Assembly: GCA_902581605.1 (NCBI GenBank)
Contig: CACHPE010000006.1
Span: 1 to 64,000, forward strand
Length of the DNA: 64,000 bases
Direction of reading: 5' to 3'
Origin: an uncultured Pelagibacteraceae bacterium
GTDB lineage: Bacteria > Pseudomonadota > Alphaproteobacteria > Pelagibacterales > Pelagibacteraceae
The notes beneath the pieces are model-generated. The model saw nothing but the letters and a program-made list of their open reading frames with translations, did not search any database and had not been told where the DNA came from. Positions 43,719 through 52,484 of the stretch are shown here, piece by piece. The number at the start of each line of letters is the position of its first letter. Position 1 is the stretch's first letter. The translations under genes were made by a program, and so were the position numbers.

Positions 43719-44567
43719 ATGCGGAAATTCTCAATAAATAGCTTTAATATTACCGAAGCAATAAACGAATTAATGCTTGAATCTGGAGTTATCGTTATTG
43801 AAAATGCATATAATTTAAATGATATCAAAGAAGCAAGAGAGATTGTTAATTATTTTGCAGATACACAGGAGCAAAAAGAAACCCACTTTAATGCTGAGGC
43901 TGAAGCATCTGACAAAATTAAACTTCAGCAAAGGATATGGAATTTGTTTGGTAAAGGTGAGGTTTTTAGTAAATTAATAACAAACGATATTATTTTTAGC
44001 TTAATGTCTAAACTTTTAGGTTCAGAATTTTTTTGTGGATCTTACTGCGCAAGTAGATTGCTACCAGGATCTATAGGTCAAGAACTTCATATCGATTATC
44101 CGTATTGGGATTTTTATAAAAGCGAGACTTTTCCCATGGGTATTAATAGTTCATTTGCACAAAACTGTCAGGCTACTATACCTCTAGATATTTGTTCAGA
44201 ACAATCAGGAGCAACTGCATATATACCTGGATCACAGAAGAAATTACACTATCCAAATGAAAATGATGATTTTTCAAATAAACAACAAATGGTTGCTAAT
44301 CCTGGAGATTTAGTTTTTTTTAATGGTAACTGTTGGCATGGAGCATCATCAAATAAATCAAATCATCAAAGAGCAGCATTACTGATAGAGTTTCTTCCTA
44401 AATATATAAAACCAGTTGAAGATTTAGTCACTTATTTATCTGAAGACTTTAAAAACAATTCAAATCCAAAAGTACGACAGCTTTTAGGATTAAATTATGA
44501 ATATCCAAAAATTATGGATGCAAGTAAAAAAACAAATAATATTGGTTTAGGTTATAAAGCTAAATAA
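43719..44567 (+). CDS. PhyH-type Fe(II)/2-oxoglutarate dioxygenase
   Basis: A 282-residue protein of the phytanoyl-CoA dioxygenase family. The iron ligands are His124 and Asp126 (GQELHIDYPYWDF) and the distal histidine in GNCWHGASSNKSNHQR, with an arginine after it. It has GATAYIPGSQKKLHYP, a typical family segment. Placed 44 bp after an ABC ATPase gene and ahead of an SDR, mutarotase and Gfo/Idh dehydrogenase, it may modify the imported compound. Third member of this superfamily in the window. Confidence 0.87.
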   Translation: MRKFSINSFNITEAINELMLESGVIVIENAYNLNDIKEAREIVNYFADTQEQKETHFNAEAEASDKIKLQQRIWNLFGKGEVFSKLITNDIIFSLMSKLLGSEFFCGSYCASRLLPGSIGQELHIDYPYWDFYKSETFPMGINSSFAQNCQATIPLDICSEQSGATAYIPGSQKKLHYPNENDDFSNKQQMVANPGDLVFFNGNCWHGASSNKSNHQRAALLIEFLPKYIKPVEDLVTYLSEDFKNNSNPKVRQLLGLNYEYPKIMDASKKTNNIGLGYKAK

Positions 44568-44648
44568 AATCTATATTTTTAATTTAAATTCTCTATAAAT
44601 ATTAAAAAAAACAGAATTAAAAATATTAAATTAATAGAATTTGTAAAC

Positions 44649-44700
44649 ATTATGATTTTAAAAACTAAAGAGTATTTATAACAGGTGGAGGAATAGGAAA
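44649..44700 (+). pseudogene. Decayed copy of an SDR gene 5' end
   Basis: These 52 bases align to the first part of the SDR gene just downstream (44714-44765) with 43 identities at a constant 65-bp offset and no gap. In the matching frame they read YDFKN-stop-RVFITGGGIGK against YDLENKRVFITGGGSGI of the real gene. A stop codon interrupts the copy and the frame is not that of the gene. It is therefore a remnant of a second, diverged SDR N-terminus, not a regulatory repeat. Confidence 0.8.
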
Positions 44701-45462
44701 ATGAAAGTAAAATATTATGATCTAGAAAATAAAAGAGTATTTATTACAGGTGGAGGATCAGGAATTGGAGCTTCAATTGTTGAACATTTTTGTGAACAAG
44801 GTTCTGAGGTTTACTTCATAGATATTAAAGTGTCAGAAGCTGAAAAATTAATTGAGGATATAAAAAATAAAAAATATTCAATACCAACTTTTTTTGAATG
44901 TGATTTGTTAAATATAAAACAACTTCAAAAGACAATTGCAGATATCATTGATCAAAAAGGCCCAATTGATATTTTAATCAATAATGCTGCTAATGACACA
45001 AGACACAAAATTGACGATGTTACAGAAGAATATTGGAACGAAAGAATGAATGTAAATTTAAGACATTATTTTTTCACAGTTCAGTCAGTTAAAAAATCAA
45101 TGATTGAAAATAAGGGTGGTGTAATTGTCAATATAGGATCTTCGTCTTGGATGGTCGGACAAGGTGGTATGGCCGCTTATACAGCCGCAAAATCTGGAGT
45201 AGTTGGTTTAACAAGATCATTTGCAAGAGATTTAGGTGAATTTAACATTAGAGTTAACTCAGTAGTACCAGGTTGGGTTTTAACACAAAGACAAATTGAT
45301 CTTTGGTTAAACGAAGAATCTGAAAAAGATTTGATGAAAAACCAATGTTTAAAAGAGAGATTGTTGCCACATGAACTTGCTCAAGCAGTGTTGTTTTTTT
45401 CATCAGAACAATCAGGTGGATGCACAAATCAATCTTATATTGTTGATAAAGGTTGGTTGTAA
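44701..45462 (+). CDS. SDR family oxidoreductase (sugar dehydrogenase-like)
   Basis: A 253-residue classical SDR: TGGGSGIGASIVEHF, INNAANDTRHKIDDV, catalytic serine in VNIGSSSWMVGQGGM and Tyr-Lys in AAYTAAKSGVVGL. C-terminal SGGCTNQSYIVDKGW. The neighbours (aldose 1-epimerase and Gfo/Idh dehydrogenase) suggest a galactose- or other aldose-dehydrogenase role: epimerise the sugar, oxidise it. The 5' end has a decayed partial duplicate just upstream. Confidence 0.88.
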   Translation: MKVKYYDLENKRVFITGGGSGIGASIVEHFCEQGSEVYFIDIKVSEAEKLIEDIKNKKYSIPTFFECDLLNIKQLQKTIADIIDQKGPIDILINNAANDTRHKIDDVTEEYWNERMNVNLRHYFFTVQSVKKSMIENKGGVIVNIGSSSWMVGQGGMAAYTAAKSGVVGLTRSFARDLGEFNIRVNSVVPGWVLTQRQIDLWLNEESEKDLMKNQCLKERLLPHELAQAVLFFSSEQSGGCTNQSYIVDKGWL

Positions 45463-45470
45463 TAAGCTTT

Positions 45471-46454
45471 GTGAAGGTACAAAGCTCAATTATAGAAAAT
45501 AAATATCTAAGAGTTAAATCAATCAATATCGGTGCTTGTTTGTATGAAGTTTATGATAAGAAAAAGAAGATAAATTTAATCTTAAATCTTGGTTCTAAAA
45601 AAAATTATAGAAATAAAAATTTTTATGTAGGTGCTACTTGTGGAAGGTATGCAGGCAGAATTTCAAATTCAAGATTTAAGATTAAAAATAAGATTTATAA
45701 ACTTGATGGCAACGAAGGAAGAAATACCCTCCATGGAGGGAAAATAGGATTTGATAGATTAGAATGGAAAATAAAACATCATTCAAAAAATAAAATTATC
45801 TATCAATTGTTATCTAAAAATTTAGACCAAGGTTTTCCAGGAGATCTAAATTCAGAGTGTATTTTTGAAATCAGAAATAAAAGCTTATTTATAAAATATC
45901 AATATAAATCAAGCGAATTAACTCATGTGAGTTTAACCAATCATAGTTACTGGAATTTAAATAAAAATAAAAAAGATGCAATTTTCAATCATGATTTAAA
46001 AATTAATTCAGAAAAATATCTTGAAGTAACTAATAAATTAATCCCAACTGGTAAAATTAAAAAAGTTAAAAATACCATTAATGATTTCAACAAATTCCAA
46101 AATATTGGAAAAAAAATAGACATTATTAAAAACAAAAAAATAAAGAGAGCATCTAATACAATTAATCAATTGGGATTTGATTTAACATATTGTATTAAAA
46201 AAAATTATAAAAATTATCTAGCCTCTCTAAAAAATAAAAAAACTAATATTCAATTAGACTTTTATTCAAATCTTCCTGGTGTACAGCTATATACTAGTCA
46301 AGGTTTAAGGTATAAAAATAAACTTGCTCCTTACCAAGGGGTTTGTTTGGAAACTCAGCACTACCCAGATGCACCAAATAACAAAAATTTTCCAAGTACT
46401 TTAATTAAACCCAAAAAACTTTATAAGTACTTTACAAAGATAAAAATTTCATAA
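45471..46454 (+). CDS. galM: Aldose 1-epimerase (galactose mutarotase family)
   Basis: A 327-residue beta-sandwich enzyme. TLHGGKIGFDRLEW and THVSLTNHSYWNLN carry the two catalytic-type histidines, LGFDLTYCI an aspartate, and CLETQHYPDAPN the catalytic glutamate; these are the family hallmarks. An earlier TTG frame start (45453) would overlap the SDR end, so the GTG at 45471, 8 bp after the SDR stop, is preferred. It interconverts alpha- and beta-aldose. Gene is one base before the Gfo/Idh gene. Confidence 0.88.
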   Translation: MKVQSSIIENKYLRVKSINIGACLYEVYDKKKKINLILNLGSKKNYRNKNFYVGATCGRYAGRISNSRFKIKNKIYKLDGNEGRNTLHGGKIGFDRLEWKIKHHSKNKIIYQLLSKNLDQGFPGDLNSECIFEIRNKSLFIKYQYKSSELTHVSLTNHSYWNLNKNKKDAIFNHDLKINSEKYLEVTNKLIPTGKIKKVKNTINDFNKFQNIGKKIDIIKNKKIKRASNTINQLGFDLTYCIKKNYKNYLASLKNKKTNIQLDFYSNLPGVQLYTSQGLRYKNKLAPYQGVCLETQHYPDAPNNKNFPSTLIKPKKLYKYFTKIKIS

Positions 46455-46455
46455 A

Positions 46456-47493
46456 ATGAATAAAAAAATAAATATATCAATTGTTGGAACAGGACTAATG
46501 GGTTTGCAACATATAAAAGCTATTCAAAAATCAAATAAAGCAAATTTACATTCGATAGTAGAGATTGGTCATAACGCTAAAAATTTATCTAAAAAATTTA
46601 AGATCCCATTGTATTCAAATACAGATGAACTGTTAAATTCAAAAAATTTAGATGCAGTAATTGTTGCTACTCCAAATCAACTTCATGAAAAACATACAGT
46701 CAGTTTTTTAAAGAAAAAAATTCCGGTATTATTAGAAAAACCTATTTCAGATAATATTAATTCAGCTAAAAAAATTATTAGAAGTGCTAATAAAAATAAA
46801 ACACCATTATTGATAGGTTATCACAGAAGACATAACTCAATAGTATCAAAGGTAAAAGGTCTTATTGATAAAGGAAAATTAGGAAACATCGTTTCAGCAA
46901 ATGTATTGTGTTGGCTTTATAAACACAAAGCTTATTACAAAGAAAAATGGAGAATTAGTAAAGGAGGAGGTCCTCTAGGGATTAATTTAGTCCATGATAT
47001 CGATATGATTTGTTACTTACTTGGATCTATTAAATACGTTCAAGCATTTACAACTAATAAAATTAGAAAATTTGCAGTAGAAGATACAGCTACAATAAGC
47101 CTGATCTTTAATTCAGGAGCACTTTGCACACTAAATTTGTCAGATACAATTGTTGCACCATGGAGTTATGAATTAACTGCTGGAGAAAATCCTGCATACC
47201 CAATTACAAACCAATCTGCATATATGATTGGAGGCACAAAAGGTTCTTTACAGTTTCCTAATCTTAAATATTGGTTCTATAAAAAAGAACGAAGCTGGTG
47301 GAACAAAATTTTTGTTAATGAAGATAAAAACAAAAAAGATGACAATACATTAGTAAACCAAATTGACCATTTTGCTGACGTAGTCACTAAAAAAGCTAAA
47401 CCAAAAGTGAATGGTAATGATGGTTTAATTTCTCTAAAAATTTTTGCTGCAATAACTAAAAGTGCAAAAACTGGTAAAAAAGTAAGACTATAA
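46456..47493 (+). CDS. Gfo/Idh/MocA family oxidoreductase
   Basis: A 345-residue protein: SIVGTGLMGLQHIKAI coenzyme loop, VIVATPNQLHEKH, and catalytic-type lysine in LLEKPISDNINSAK. GPLGINLVHDIDMICYLLG is the second-domain active-site helix. It probably oxidises a sugar or polyol delivered by the 40322-43674 importer. It closes the forward operon; the next gene starts 61 bp later. Confidence 0.86.
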   Translation: MNKKINISIVGTGLMGLQHIKAIQKSNKANLHSIVEIGHNAKNLSKKFKIPLYSNTDELLNSKNLDAVIVATPNQLHEKHTVSFLKKKIPVLLEKPISDNINSAKKIIRSANKNKTPLLIGYHRRHNSIVSKVKGLIDKGKLGNIVSANVLCWLYKHKAYYKEKWRISKGGGPLGINLVHDIDMICYLLGSIKYVQAFTTNKIRKFAVEDTATISLIFNSGALCTLNLSDTIVAPWSYELTAGENPAYPITNQSAYMIGGTKGSLQFPNLKYWFYKKERSWWNKIFVNEDKNKKDDNTLVNQIDHFADVVTKKAKPKVNGNDGLISLKIFAAITKSAKTGKKVRL

Positions 47494-47554
47494 AATTTTT
47501 ATTAAATTTTAAATCATTCATTGTTTTGACATATTTTATTTGTTAACTTTTTAT

Positions 47555-48064
47555 ATGAAAAAAATTATCTTACTTGCTATATTTAGTTTGTTGTTTTTCA
47601 CAAATTCAAATGCTGCTTGTGATGATCCTTTAACAGAAGGTGTAGATTATTCTAATTGTAGATTTTCAGACTCTCAGGATTTACAAGGCAGCTATCTTCC
47701 AAATTCAAATCTTTCATTTGCAAGTTTTATTCAAGTAAATTTTGATAAAAGTATTATGATGACATCAAATTTATCATTTGGAACTTTCCCAGAGTCTACA
47801 TTTGTAAGAGCTAATCTTTATGAGTCAGTTTCTATAGGTGCAAATTTTGAAAAAACAAATTTTACTGGAGCTAATTTGACTAGAGTTGATTTTATGGGGG
47901 CAACATTGATTGAAGCCAATTTTCAAAACTCCAACTTAATGGAAGCTAATTTTACATCATCTAATATTATGAATGCTAACTTTGATGGAGCTAATTTAAC
48001 TGGAGCTACTTGGACTAATGGTCAAAAGTGTGGTCCAGAGTCGATTGGTACTTGTAAACAATAA
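47555..48064 (+). CDS. Exported pentapeptide-repeat protein
   Basis: A 169-residue protein with a signal peptide (KKIILLAIFSLLFFTNSNAA) starting at ATG 47555; the open frame has an earlier TTG, which would give a less natural start. The body is a run of A(N/D)LxX-type pentapeptides: ANLYESVSIGANFEKTNFTG and ANLTRVDFMGATLIEANFQN. Such repeats fold as a right-handed square helix. Two cysteine pairs (CDDP, CGPES...GTC) may make disulfides. Function unknown; likely periplasmic. Confidence 0.85.
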   Translation: MKKIILLAIFSLLFFTNSNAACDDPLTEGVDYSNCRFSDSQDLQGSYLPNSNLSFASFIQVNFDKSIMMTSNLSFGTFPESTFVRANLYESVSIGANFEKTNFTGANLTRVDFMGATLIEANFQNSNLMEANFTSSNIMNANFDGANLTGATWTNGQKCGPESIGTCKQ

Positions 48065-48067
48065 TTA

Positions 48068-48361
48068 ATGAATACTTCAGTAAATACTGATGATGTTATT
48101 TTTAATTTTTTTAAACAAATTTGTGATGAAAAAGATGATGAAAAATGTGTTGATCTTGGGAAAGAATGGATAAAAGCAATGGAAACAAATTTGTCTGAAA
48201 TGGAAAAAAACTTAAATGGAGCTGATTACATTAAGCATAAAGATGATATTCAAAGTAACAGAAACCATCTTAATGGCCTAAAAAATAAAACCTCATCTGA
48301 GTGGAGAGAATACGCCACACAATGTATGATCGAAATAATGAATCACAAAAATCAGAAATAA
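48068..48361 (+). CDS. Small hypothetical protein
   Basis: A 97-residue soluble, acidic and helix-rich protein with three cysteines (QICDEKDDEKCVDL, QCMIEIM) and no signal peptide. I do not recognise it. It starts 3 bp after the pentapeptide gene, so the two are co-transcribed. Confidence 0.6.
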   Translation: MNTSVNTDDVIFNFFKQICDEKDDEKCVDLGKEWIKAMETNLSEMEKNLNGADYIKHKDDIQSNRNHLNGLKNKTSSEWREYATQCMIEIMNHKNQK

Positions 48362-48411
48362 TTAAATTTTAAAAAGACTTTCAATAATAAAAAAAATATA
48401 TTAAGTATATT

Positions 48412-48477
48412 AACAAGGGGTGTCTTAACAGACTGAGATCATACCCAAAGAACCTGTCCGGTAATTCAGAAAGGGAT
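48412..48477 (+). promoter_or_regulatory. TPP (thi-box) riboswitch
   Basis: The THI-element order is complete: GGGGTGTC, then GACTGAGATCATACCC (consensus CTGAGA...ACCC), then GAACCTGTCCGG and the closing TTCAGAAAGGGA. The first helix can form between GGGGTGTC/ACCC parts and the last between 48412 and 48477 ends. It sits 4 bp before the symporter start, so it controls that gene by translation. It senses thiamine pyrophosphate and should switch the gene off when thiamine is plenty. Confidence 0.92.
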
Positions 48478-48480
48478 AAA

Positions 48481-49944
48481 ATGGATAAAACATATTTTTT
48501 AACTCAATCAACCTCATTAATATTAGTTATCACAATTAGTTTAATATTTGCTTTCTTGGGAATTTTTCATTCTAAAAAATTTAAAGGAATTAATAATTAT
48601 TTAACTGCAAATAGAAACATTGGTTTATTTTCAATCACTACAAGTCTTGTAGCATCAGCTTTAGGAGCTTGGATTCTATTTGGTCCAGTTGCCGCCGCAA
48701 CATGGGGTGGAGTAGGTGCTGTTATTGGATATGCATTAGGCACAGCTTTTCCAATGATTTTCTTAATTTATTTTGGAAAAAAAATTAGAAATGAATTCCC
48801 AAAAGGGTCTTCTTTAGTTGAGTTTATGAGAAAGAAATTTAGCAAAAGCCTATTTAAGTTAATTTTGTTAATGACAATCTTTTATATGTTCATTTTTCTT
48901 TGTGCAGAAGTAACGGCGGTTGCTATATTAATCAATTATATATCTGGAACGGAGTTATGGATTACAGCGTTTATAGTTTTGGTAGCTACCTTAAGCTATA
49001 CTCTTTATGGTGGATTAAGAGCATCAATATTTACTGATACTATTCAAATGATTGTAATTGGTTTTTTGTTATCTATTTTAATTTTAATTATTAGTTCCTC
49101 TTCAGGAAATAATTTTTCTTTTTCTTTAATTCATGAGAAAAATCCTCAATTATTAAGTTTAAAATATATTCCAGGATATACTGCTGGATTAACTTTTTTT
49201 ATTGCAGTTGCAGCAACTAATTTATTTCATCAAGGAAATTGGCAAAGAGTATATGCAGCAAAAGATTATCAAACATTAAAAGGTGGTTTGGTAATTTCTT
49301 TCTTTATTATTGTTCCAATAGTTTTTTTAATGGGTTTTATTGGAATGGTTTCATTTTCAATGGATCCATCTGTTAGACCTGATTTAGGATTTTTTAGTTT
49401 ATTATTAAAAGATCAAACAGAAATTTTGTCCTTCTTGATCGTTATCCTTGGTCTCGCATTAACAATTTCGACCGTTGATACTTTGGTTAACGCTATCTCT
49501 AGTTTGTTTGTAGTTGATGGTAAAGCAACTTTTAACTTAGATAAAAAAACTAATTATTTAAAAATATCCAAATATTTCATTTTAATCTTGTCTGTAATTG
49601 CTTTTGGCGTTGCTTCAAAAGGATTTGATATTTTATATTTATTCTTACTTGCAGATTTATTTTGTTGTGCATTTGTAGTGACTGTTTTTTATAGTTTCTA
49701 CAATAAAGTAAATGAAAATACCGCTTATGTTTCAATTATAATTGGTCTAGTTGCTGGATTTTTAATGTTTCCATTTCCAGATTTTTCTAAAAGTTTATTA
49801 GTGGGAGTAATTTTTCCTAAAGATTTATTTTCACCTTTTATAGTTCAGTCTTTATTATTTTTATCTTTTTTAATTGCAACTTTCTTGCCAGTAATAATTT
49901 TGAAAATAAAATTTAGATGGAGGATTTTAAAGCTTCATAAATAA
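48481..49944 (+). CDS. thiV: ThiV-type sodium/solute symporter (HMP or thiamine-related uptake)
   Basis: A 487-residue SSS-family symporter with about thirteen membrane segments. VAATNLFHQGNWQRVYAAKD and the sodium-site region STVDTLVNAISS are typical. Being directly behind a TPP riboswitch, it is the SAR11 ThiV type, considered to import the pyrimidine HMP for thiamine synthesis. The 3' end overlaps the thioredoxin-like gene tail-to-tail by 32 bp. Confidence 0.88.
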   Translation: MDKTYFLTQSTSLILVITISLIFAFLGIFHSKKFKGINNYLTANRNIGLFSITTSLVASALGAWILFGPVAAATWGGVGAVIGYALGTAFPMIFLIYFGKKIRNEFPKGSSLVEFMRKKFSKSLFKLILLMTIFYMFIFLCAEVTAVAILINYISGTELWITAFIVLVATLSYTLYGGLRASIFTDTIQMIVIGFLLSILILIISSSSGNNFSFSLIHEKNPQLLSLKYIPGYTAGLTFFIAVAATNLFHQGNWQRVYAAKDYQTLKGGLVISFFIIVPIVFLMGFIGMVSFSMDPSVRPDLGFFSLLLKDQTEILSFLIVILGLALTISTVDTLVNAISSLFVVDGKATFNLDKKTNYLKISKYFILILSVIAFGVASKGFDILYLFLLADLFCCAFVVTVFYSFYNKVNENTAYVSIIIGLVAGFLMFPFPDFSKSLLVGVIFPKDLFSPFIVQSLLFLSFLIATFLPVIILKIKFRWRILKLHK

Positions 49945-50281
49945 GTTCTTTGGTGGTCTCACCAATACTTCTGTAAACTTCTTTATTATCCTTAAAAATT
50001 AAAAGTGTTGTTTGATATTGAACATTAAAAAATTGAGCAATTTCTTTATTTGTTACTTCAAAAGCAAAGTATTCCATATTATCAAAATCTTTTTTTGCTT
50101 TTTTTAATACTTCCATTTGACCTGCACATGATGAGCAATATTTTATCCATGAACTTACCACAACAACTTTTCCCTCTGATAAAGCTTTATCGAACAATTC
50201 TTTACTGTAAGTAGTTTCTTTTCCAGTTGCTTTGGTGCTAAATGTTAATACAAAACAGATAAATACTAAAAATTTTTTCAT
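49913..50281 (-). CDS. Exported thioredoxin-like protein (CSSC)
   Basis: A 122-residue protein with signal peptide (KKFLVFICFVLTFSTKATG) and thioredoxin fold. The active-site pair is CSSC at residues 49-52 after VVVVSSWIKY, and QTTLLIFKDNKEVYRSIGET carries the cis-proline-type region (a threonine stands where cis-Pro is usual). Likely a periplasmic disulfide reductase or isomerase. It is convergent with thiV and has no obvious partner. Confidence 0.82.
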   Translation of the reverse strand: MKKFLVFICFVLTFSTKATGKETTYSKELFDKALSEGKVVVVSSWIKYCSSCAGQMEVLKKAKKDFDNMEYFAFEVTNKEIAQFFNVQYQTTLLIFKDNKEVYRSIGETTKELIYEALKSSI

Positions 50282-50348
50282 AACTAAATTCTAAAAATAT
50301 TAAAATTTATTGTAATGCCATAAATTGTCTCTATATATGCTTATCTAA

Positions 50349-51284
50349 ATGTCAAACGATCAAATAAACATAAATAACCTTTCAAAAGTATACGACAATG
50401 GTTTTGAAGCGTTAAAAAATATAAATCTTAATATTAAAAAAGGTGAAATTTTTGCAATGCTTGGACCAAATGGCGCAGGAAAAACAACTCTAATAAGTAT
50501 TATTTGTGGGATAGTAAGGCCATCTTCTGGAAAGGTTACAGTAGACGAATTTGATATAGTTGATGATTATAGAGAAACGAGGTCGAAAATTGGTTTAGTT
50601 CCACAAGAGCTTACTCTGGAACAATTTGAAACTGTATTTAATAACGTTTCCTATTCTAGAGGTTTGTACGGAAAGAAACCTGACGCAAAACATATTGAGA
50701 AAGTTTTAAAAGATTTAAGTTTATGGGATAAAAAAGATTTAAGACTTAGACAATTGTCTGGAGGAATGAAAAGAAGAGTTTTGATTGCAAAAGCATTGTC
50801 TCATGAACCAACTATTTTGTTTTTAGATGAACCAACTGCTGGAGTAGATGTTGAGTTAAGACAAGACATGTGGAAAGTTGTTGAGGGTTTAAGAAAAACT
50901 GGTGTTACAATAATTTTAACCACACACTACATAGAAGAAGCAGAGGCTATTGCGGATAGAGTGGGAGTTATCAATCAAGGAGAAATAATAGTTGTTGATG
51001 ATACAAAAGAATTATTAAAGAAAATGGGTCATAAGAAACTTACAGTAGACTTACAGGAAGAGGTCAAAGAAATACCAAGTAGTTTAGTAAAATATAATCT
51101 TGAGATTGGAAAAGATAAAATGTCTATTGATTATACTTACAATGTACAAGCAAAACAAACGGGTATTACAAATTTACTTCAAGATTTAAAAGATGCAGGA
51201 TTAAAACTTAAGGATCTAAAAACAGAACAGAGTACACTAGAAAAGATTTTTGTCAGTTTAGTAAAGGAAAATAATGAAATTTAA
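50349..51284 (+). CDS. ABC-2 type exporter ATPase
   Basis: A 311-residue ATPase (CcmA/YadG-like): Walker [14 protein letters not shown] (38-50), signature [18 protein letters not shown], Walker [33 protein letters not shown]. The C-terminal 80 residues are a helical tail. Stop overlaps the permease start by 11 bp. Together with the next gene it is a putative exporter of a small molecule or drug. Confidence 0.92.
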   Translation: MSNDQININNLSKVYDNGFEALKNINLNIKKGEIFAMLGPNGAGKTTLISIICGIVRPSSGKVTVDEFDIVDDYRETRSKIGLVPQELTLEQFETVFNNVSYSRGLYGKKPDAKHIEKVLKDLSLWDKKDLRLRQLSGGMKRRVLIAKALSHEPTILFLDEPTAGVDVELRQDMWKVVEGLRKTGVTIILTTHYIEEAEAIADRVGVINQGEIIVVDDTKELLKKMGHKKLTVDLQEEVKEIPSSLVKYNLEIGKDKMSIDYTYNVQAKQTGITNLLQDLKDAGLKLKDLKTEQSTLEKIFVSLVKENNEI

Positions 51285-52041
51285 TTATTACGCATTTAAA
51301 GCAATTTATCTTCATGAGATGGATAGATTTAGAAGAACATTGATGCAATCTTTATTATCACCAGTTTTATCTACCTCTTTATATTTTATAGTTTTTGGCT
51401 CAGTAATTGGAGGATATGTTGAAAACATTGATGGCATTAGTTATGGATCATACATCGTACCTGGTTTGTTGATGCTTACATTATTAACCCAATCAATAAG
51501 TAACACGTCTTTTGGTATTTTTTTTCCTAAATTTAATGGAACAATTTATGAAATTTTAGCTGCACCGATTTCAACTTTAGAAATAGTTCTTGCATTTGTT
51601 GGTGCAGGAGCAACCAAAACATTAATTGTAGGTTGTATGATATTTATCACTTCAACTTTTTTTGTTGAAGTTGAAGTAAAATTTCCAATATTAATGATTT
51701 TTCTTTTGATATTAGTTTCATTTACTTTTGCATTATTTGGTTTTTTAATTGGATTGATGAGTTCTAATTTCGAACAAATGTCAATCATTCCTACACTTGT
51801 TATAACTCCGATGGTTTTTTTAGGTGGAAGCTTATACTCTTTAGACATGCTTCCAGAGTTTTGGCAAATAGTTACATATTTTAATCCAGTAGTATATTTG
51901 ATCAATGGATTGAGATTTTCATTTTATGGAGTATCAGATTTTAATATATGGATAAGTGTTGGTTTAATGTTAAGCTTTTTGATTATTTGTATAGTGATTG
52001 TAACAAGTCTTCTTAAAAAAGGTTATAATATAAAAGCATAA
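51274..52041 (+). CDS. ABC-2 type exporter permease
   Basis: A 255-residue membrane protein with six predicted segments: [40 protein letters not shown] and [25 protein letters not shown]-like region match YadH-type permeases (ABC2_membrane). Overlaps the ATPase gene by 11 bp and is followed by a small two-segment membrane protein 3 bp later. Confidence 0.9.
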   Translation: MKFNYYAFKAIYLHEMDRFRRTLMQSLLSPVLSTSLYFIVFGSVIGGYVENIDGISYGSYIVPGLLMLTLLTQSISNTSFGIFFPKFNGTIYEILAAPISTLEIVLAFVGAGATKTLIVGCMIFITSTFFVEVEVKFPILMIFLLILVSFTFALFGFLIGLMSSNFEQMSIIPTLVITPMVFLGGSLYSLDMLPEFWQIVTYFNPVVYLINGLRFSFYGVSDFNIWISVGLMLSFLIICIVIVTSLLKKGYNIKA

Positions 52042-52044
52042 ATA

Positions 52045-52209
52045 ATGATTAAATATATTCTTCCAGCTATTATTATTTTTTTGATTGTTTTGTTCTGGGA
52101 GAAAATTACTGAATTTGTAGAAAAAAAATTCAATATTAAACTCAATTATATTGTCGTTAGCTCCATTATTGCTGCAATAGCGATCATTCTTTTGCTCCTA
52201 AATTACTGA
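52045..52209 (+). CDS. Short two-segment membrane protein
   Basis: A 54-residue frame opening 3 bp after the ABC-2 permease stop and ending 5 bp before the next gene. Translation begins MIKYILPAIIIFLIVLFWEK and ends AIAIILLLLNY, with a charged middle EKITEFVEKKFNIKLN. Two hydrophobic stretches with a short loop give a hairpin membrane protein. It may be an accessory to the exporter; similar small frames could arise by chance in AT-rich DNA, but the tight packing supports translation. Confidence 0.55.
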   Translation: MIKYILPAIIIFLIVLFWEKITEFVEKKFNIKLNYIVVSSIIAAIAIILLLLNY

Positions 52210-52214
52210 GATTT

Positions 52215-52484
52215 ATGATCACTTTGGAGGTTTCTAATTTTGAAATTGAGGAAACTGAGGGTGTTTTTACTTTTAAAAATGAAAATACAACAATAGGCTT
52301 TGTTAGATTTAATGAGAAAGGTGAGGTAGAGTATATTTTTGTTAATCCAATTTTTAGAAAACAAGGGTTAGCAACTAAATTATTACGATTAGTAAAACAA
52401 AAAACTGGAAAAGAAATAATACTTCAGGAACCAATCAGCCCTTTAGGATCGAAATTATTAAACTCATTAAATAAATGGAAATAA
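52215..52484 (+). CDS. Small GNAT-type acetyltransferase
   Basis: An 89-residue protein covering only the acetyl-CoA core of the GNAT fold: VEYIFVNPIFRKQGLATKLL carries the pyrophosphate loop (RKQGLA, pattern R/Q-x-x-G-x-A). The chain ends with SPLGSKLLNSLNKWK. The substrate is unknown. It overlaps the TSUP gene by 10 bp and continues the same transcription unit. Confidence 0.8.
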   Translation: MITLEVSNFEIEETEGVFTFKNENTTIGFVRFNEKGEVEYIFVNPIFRKQGLATKLLRLVKQKTGKEIILQEPISPLGSKLLNSLNKWK

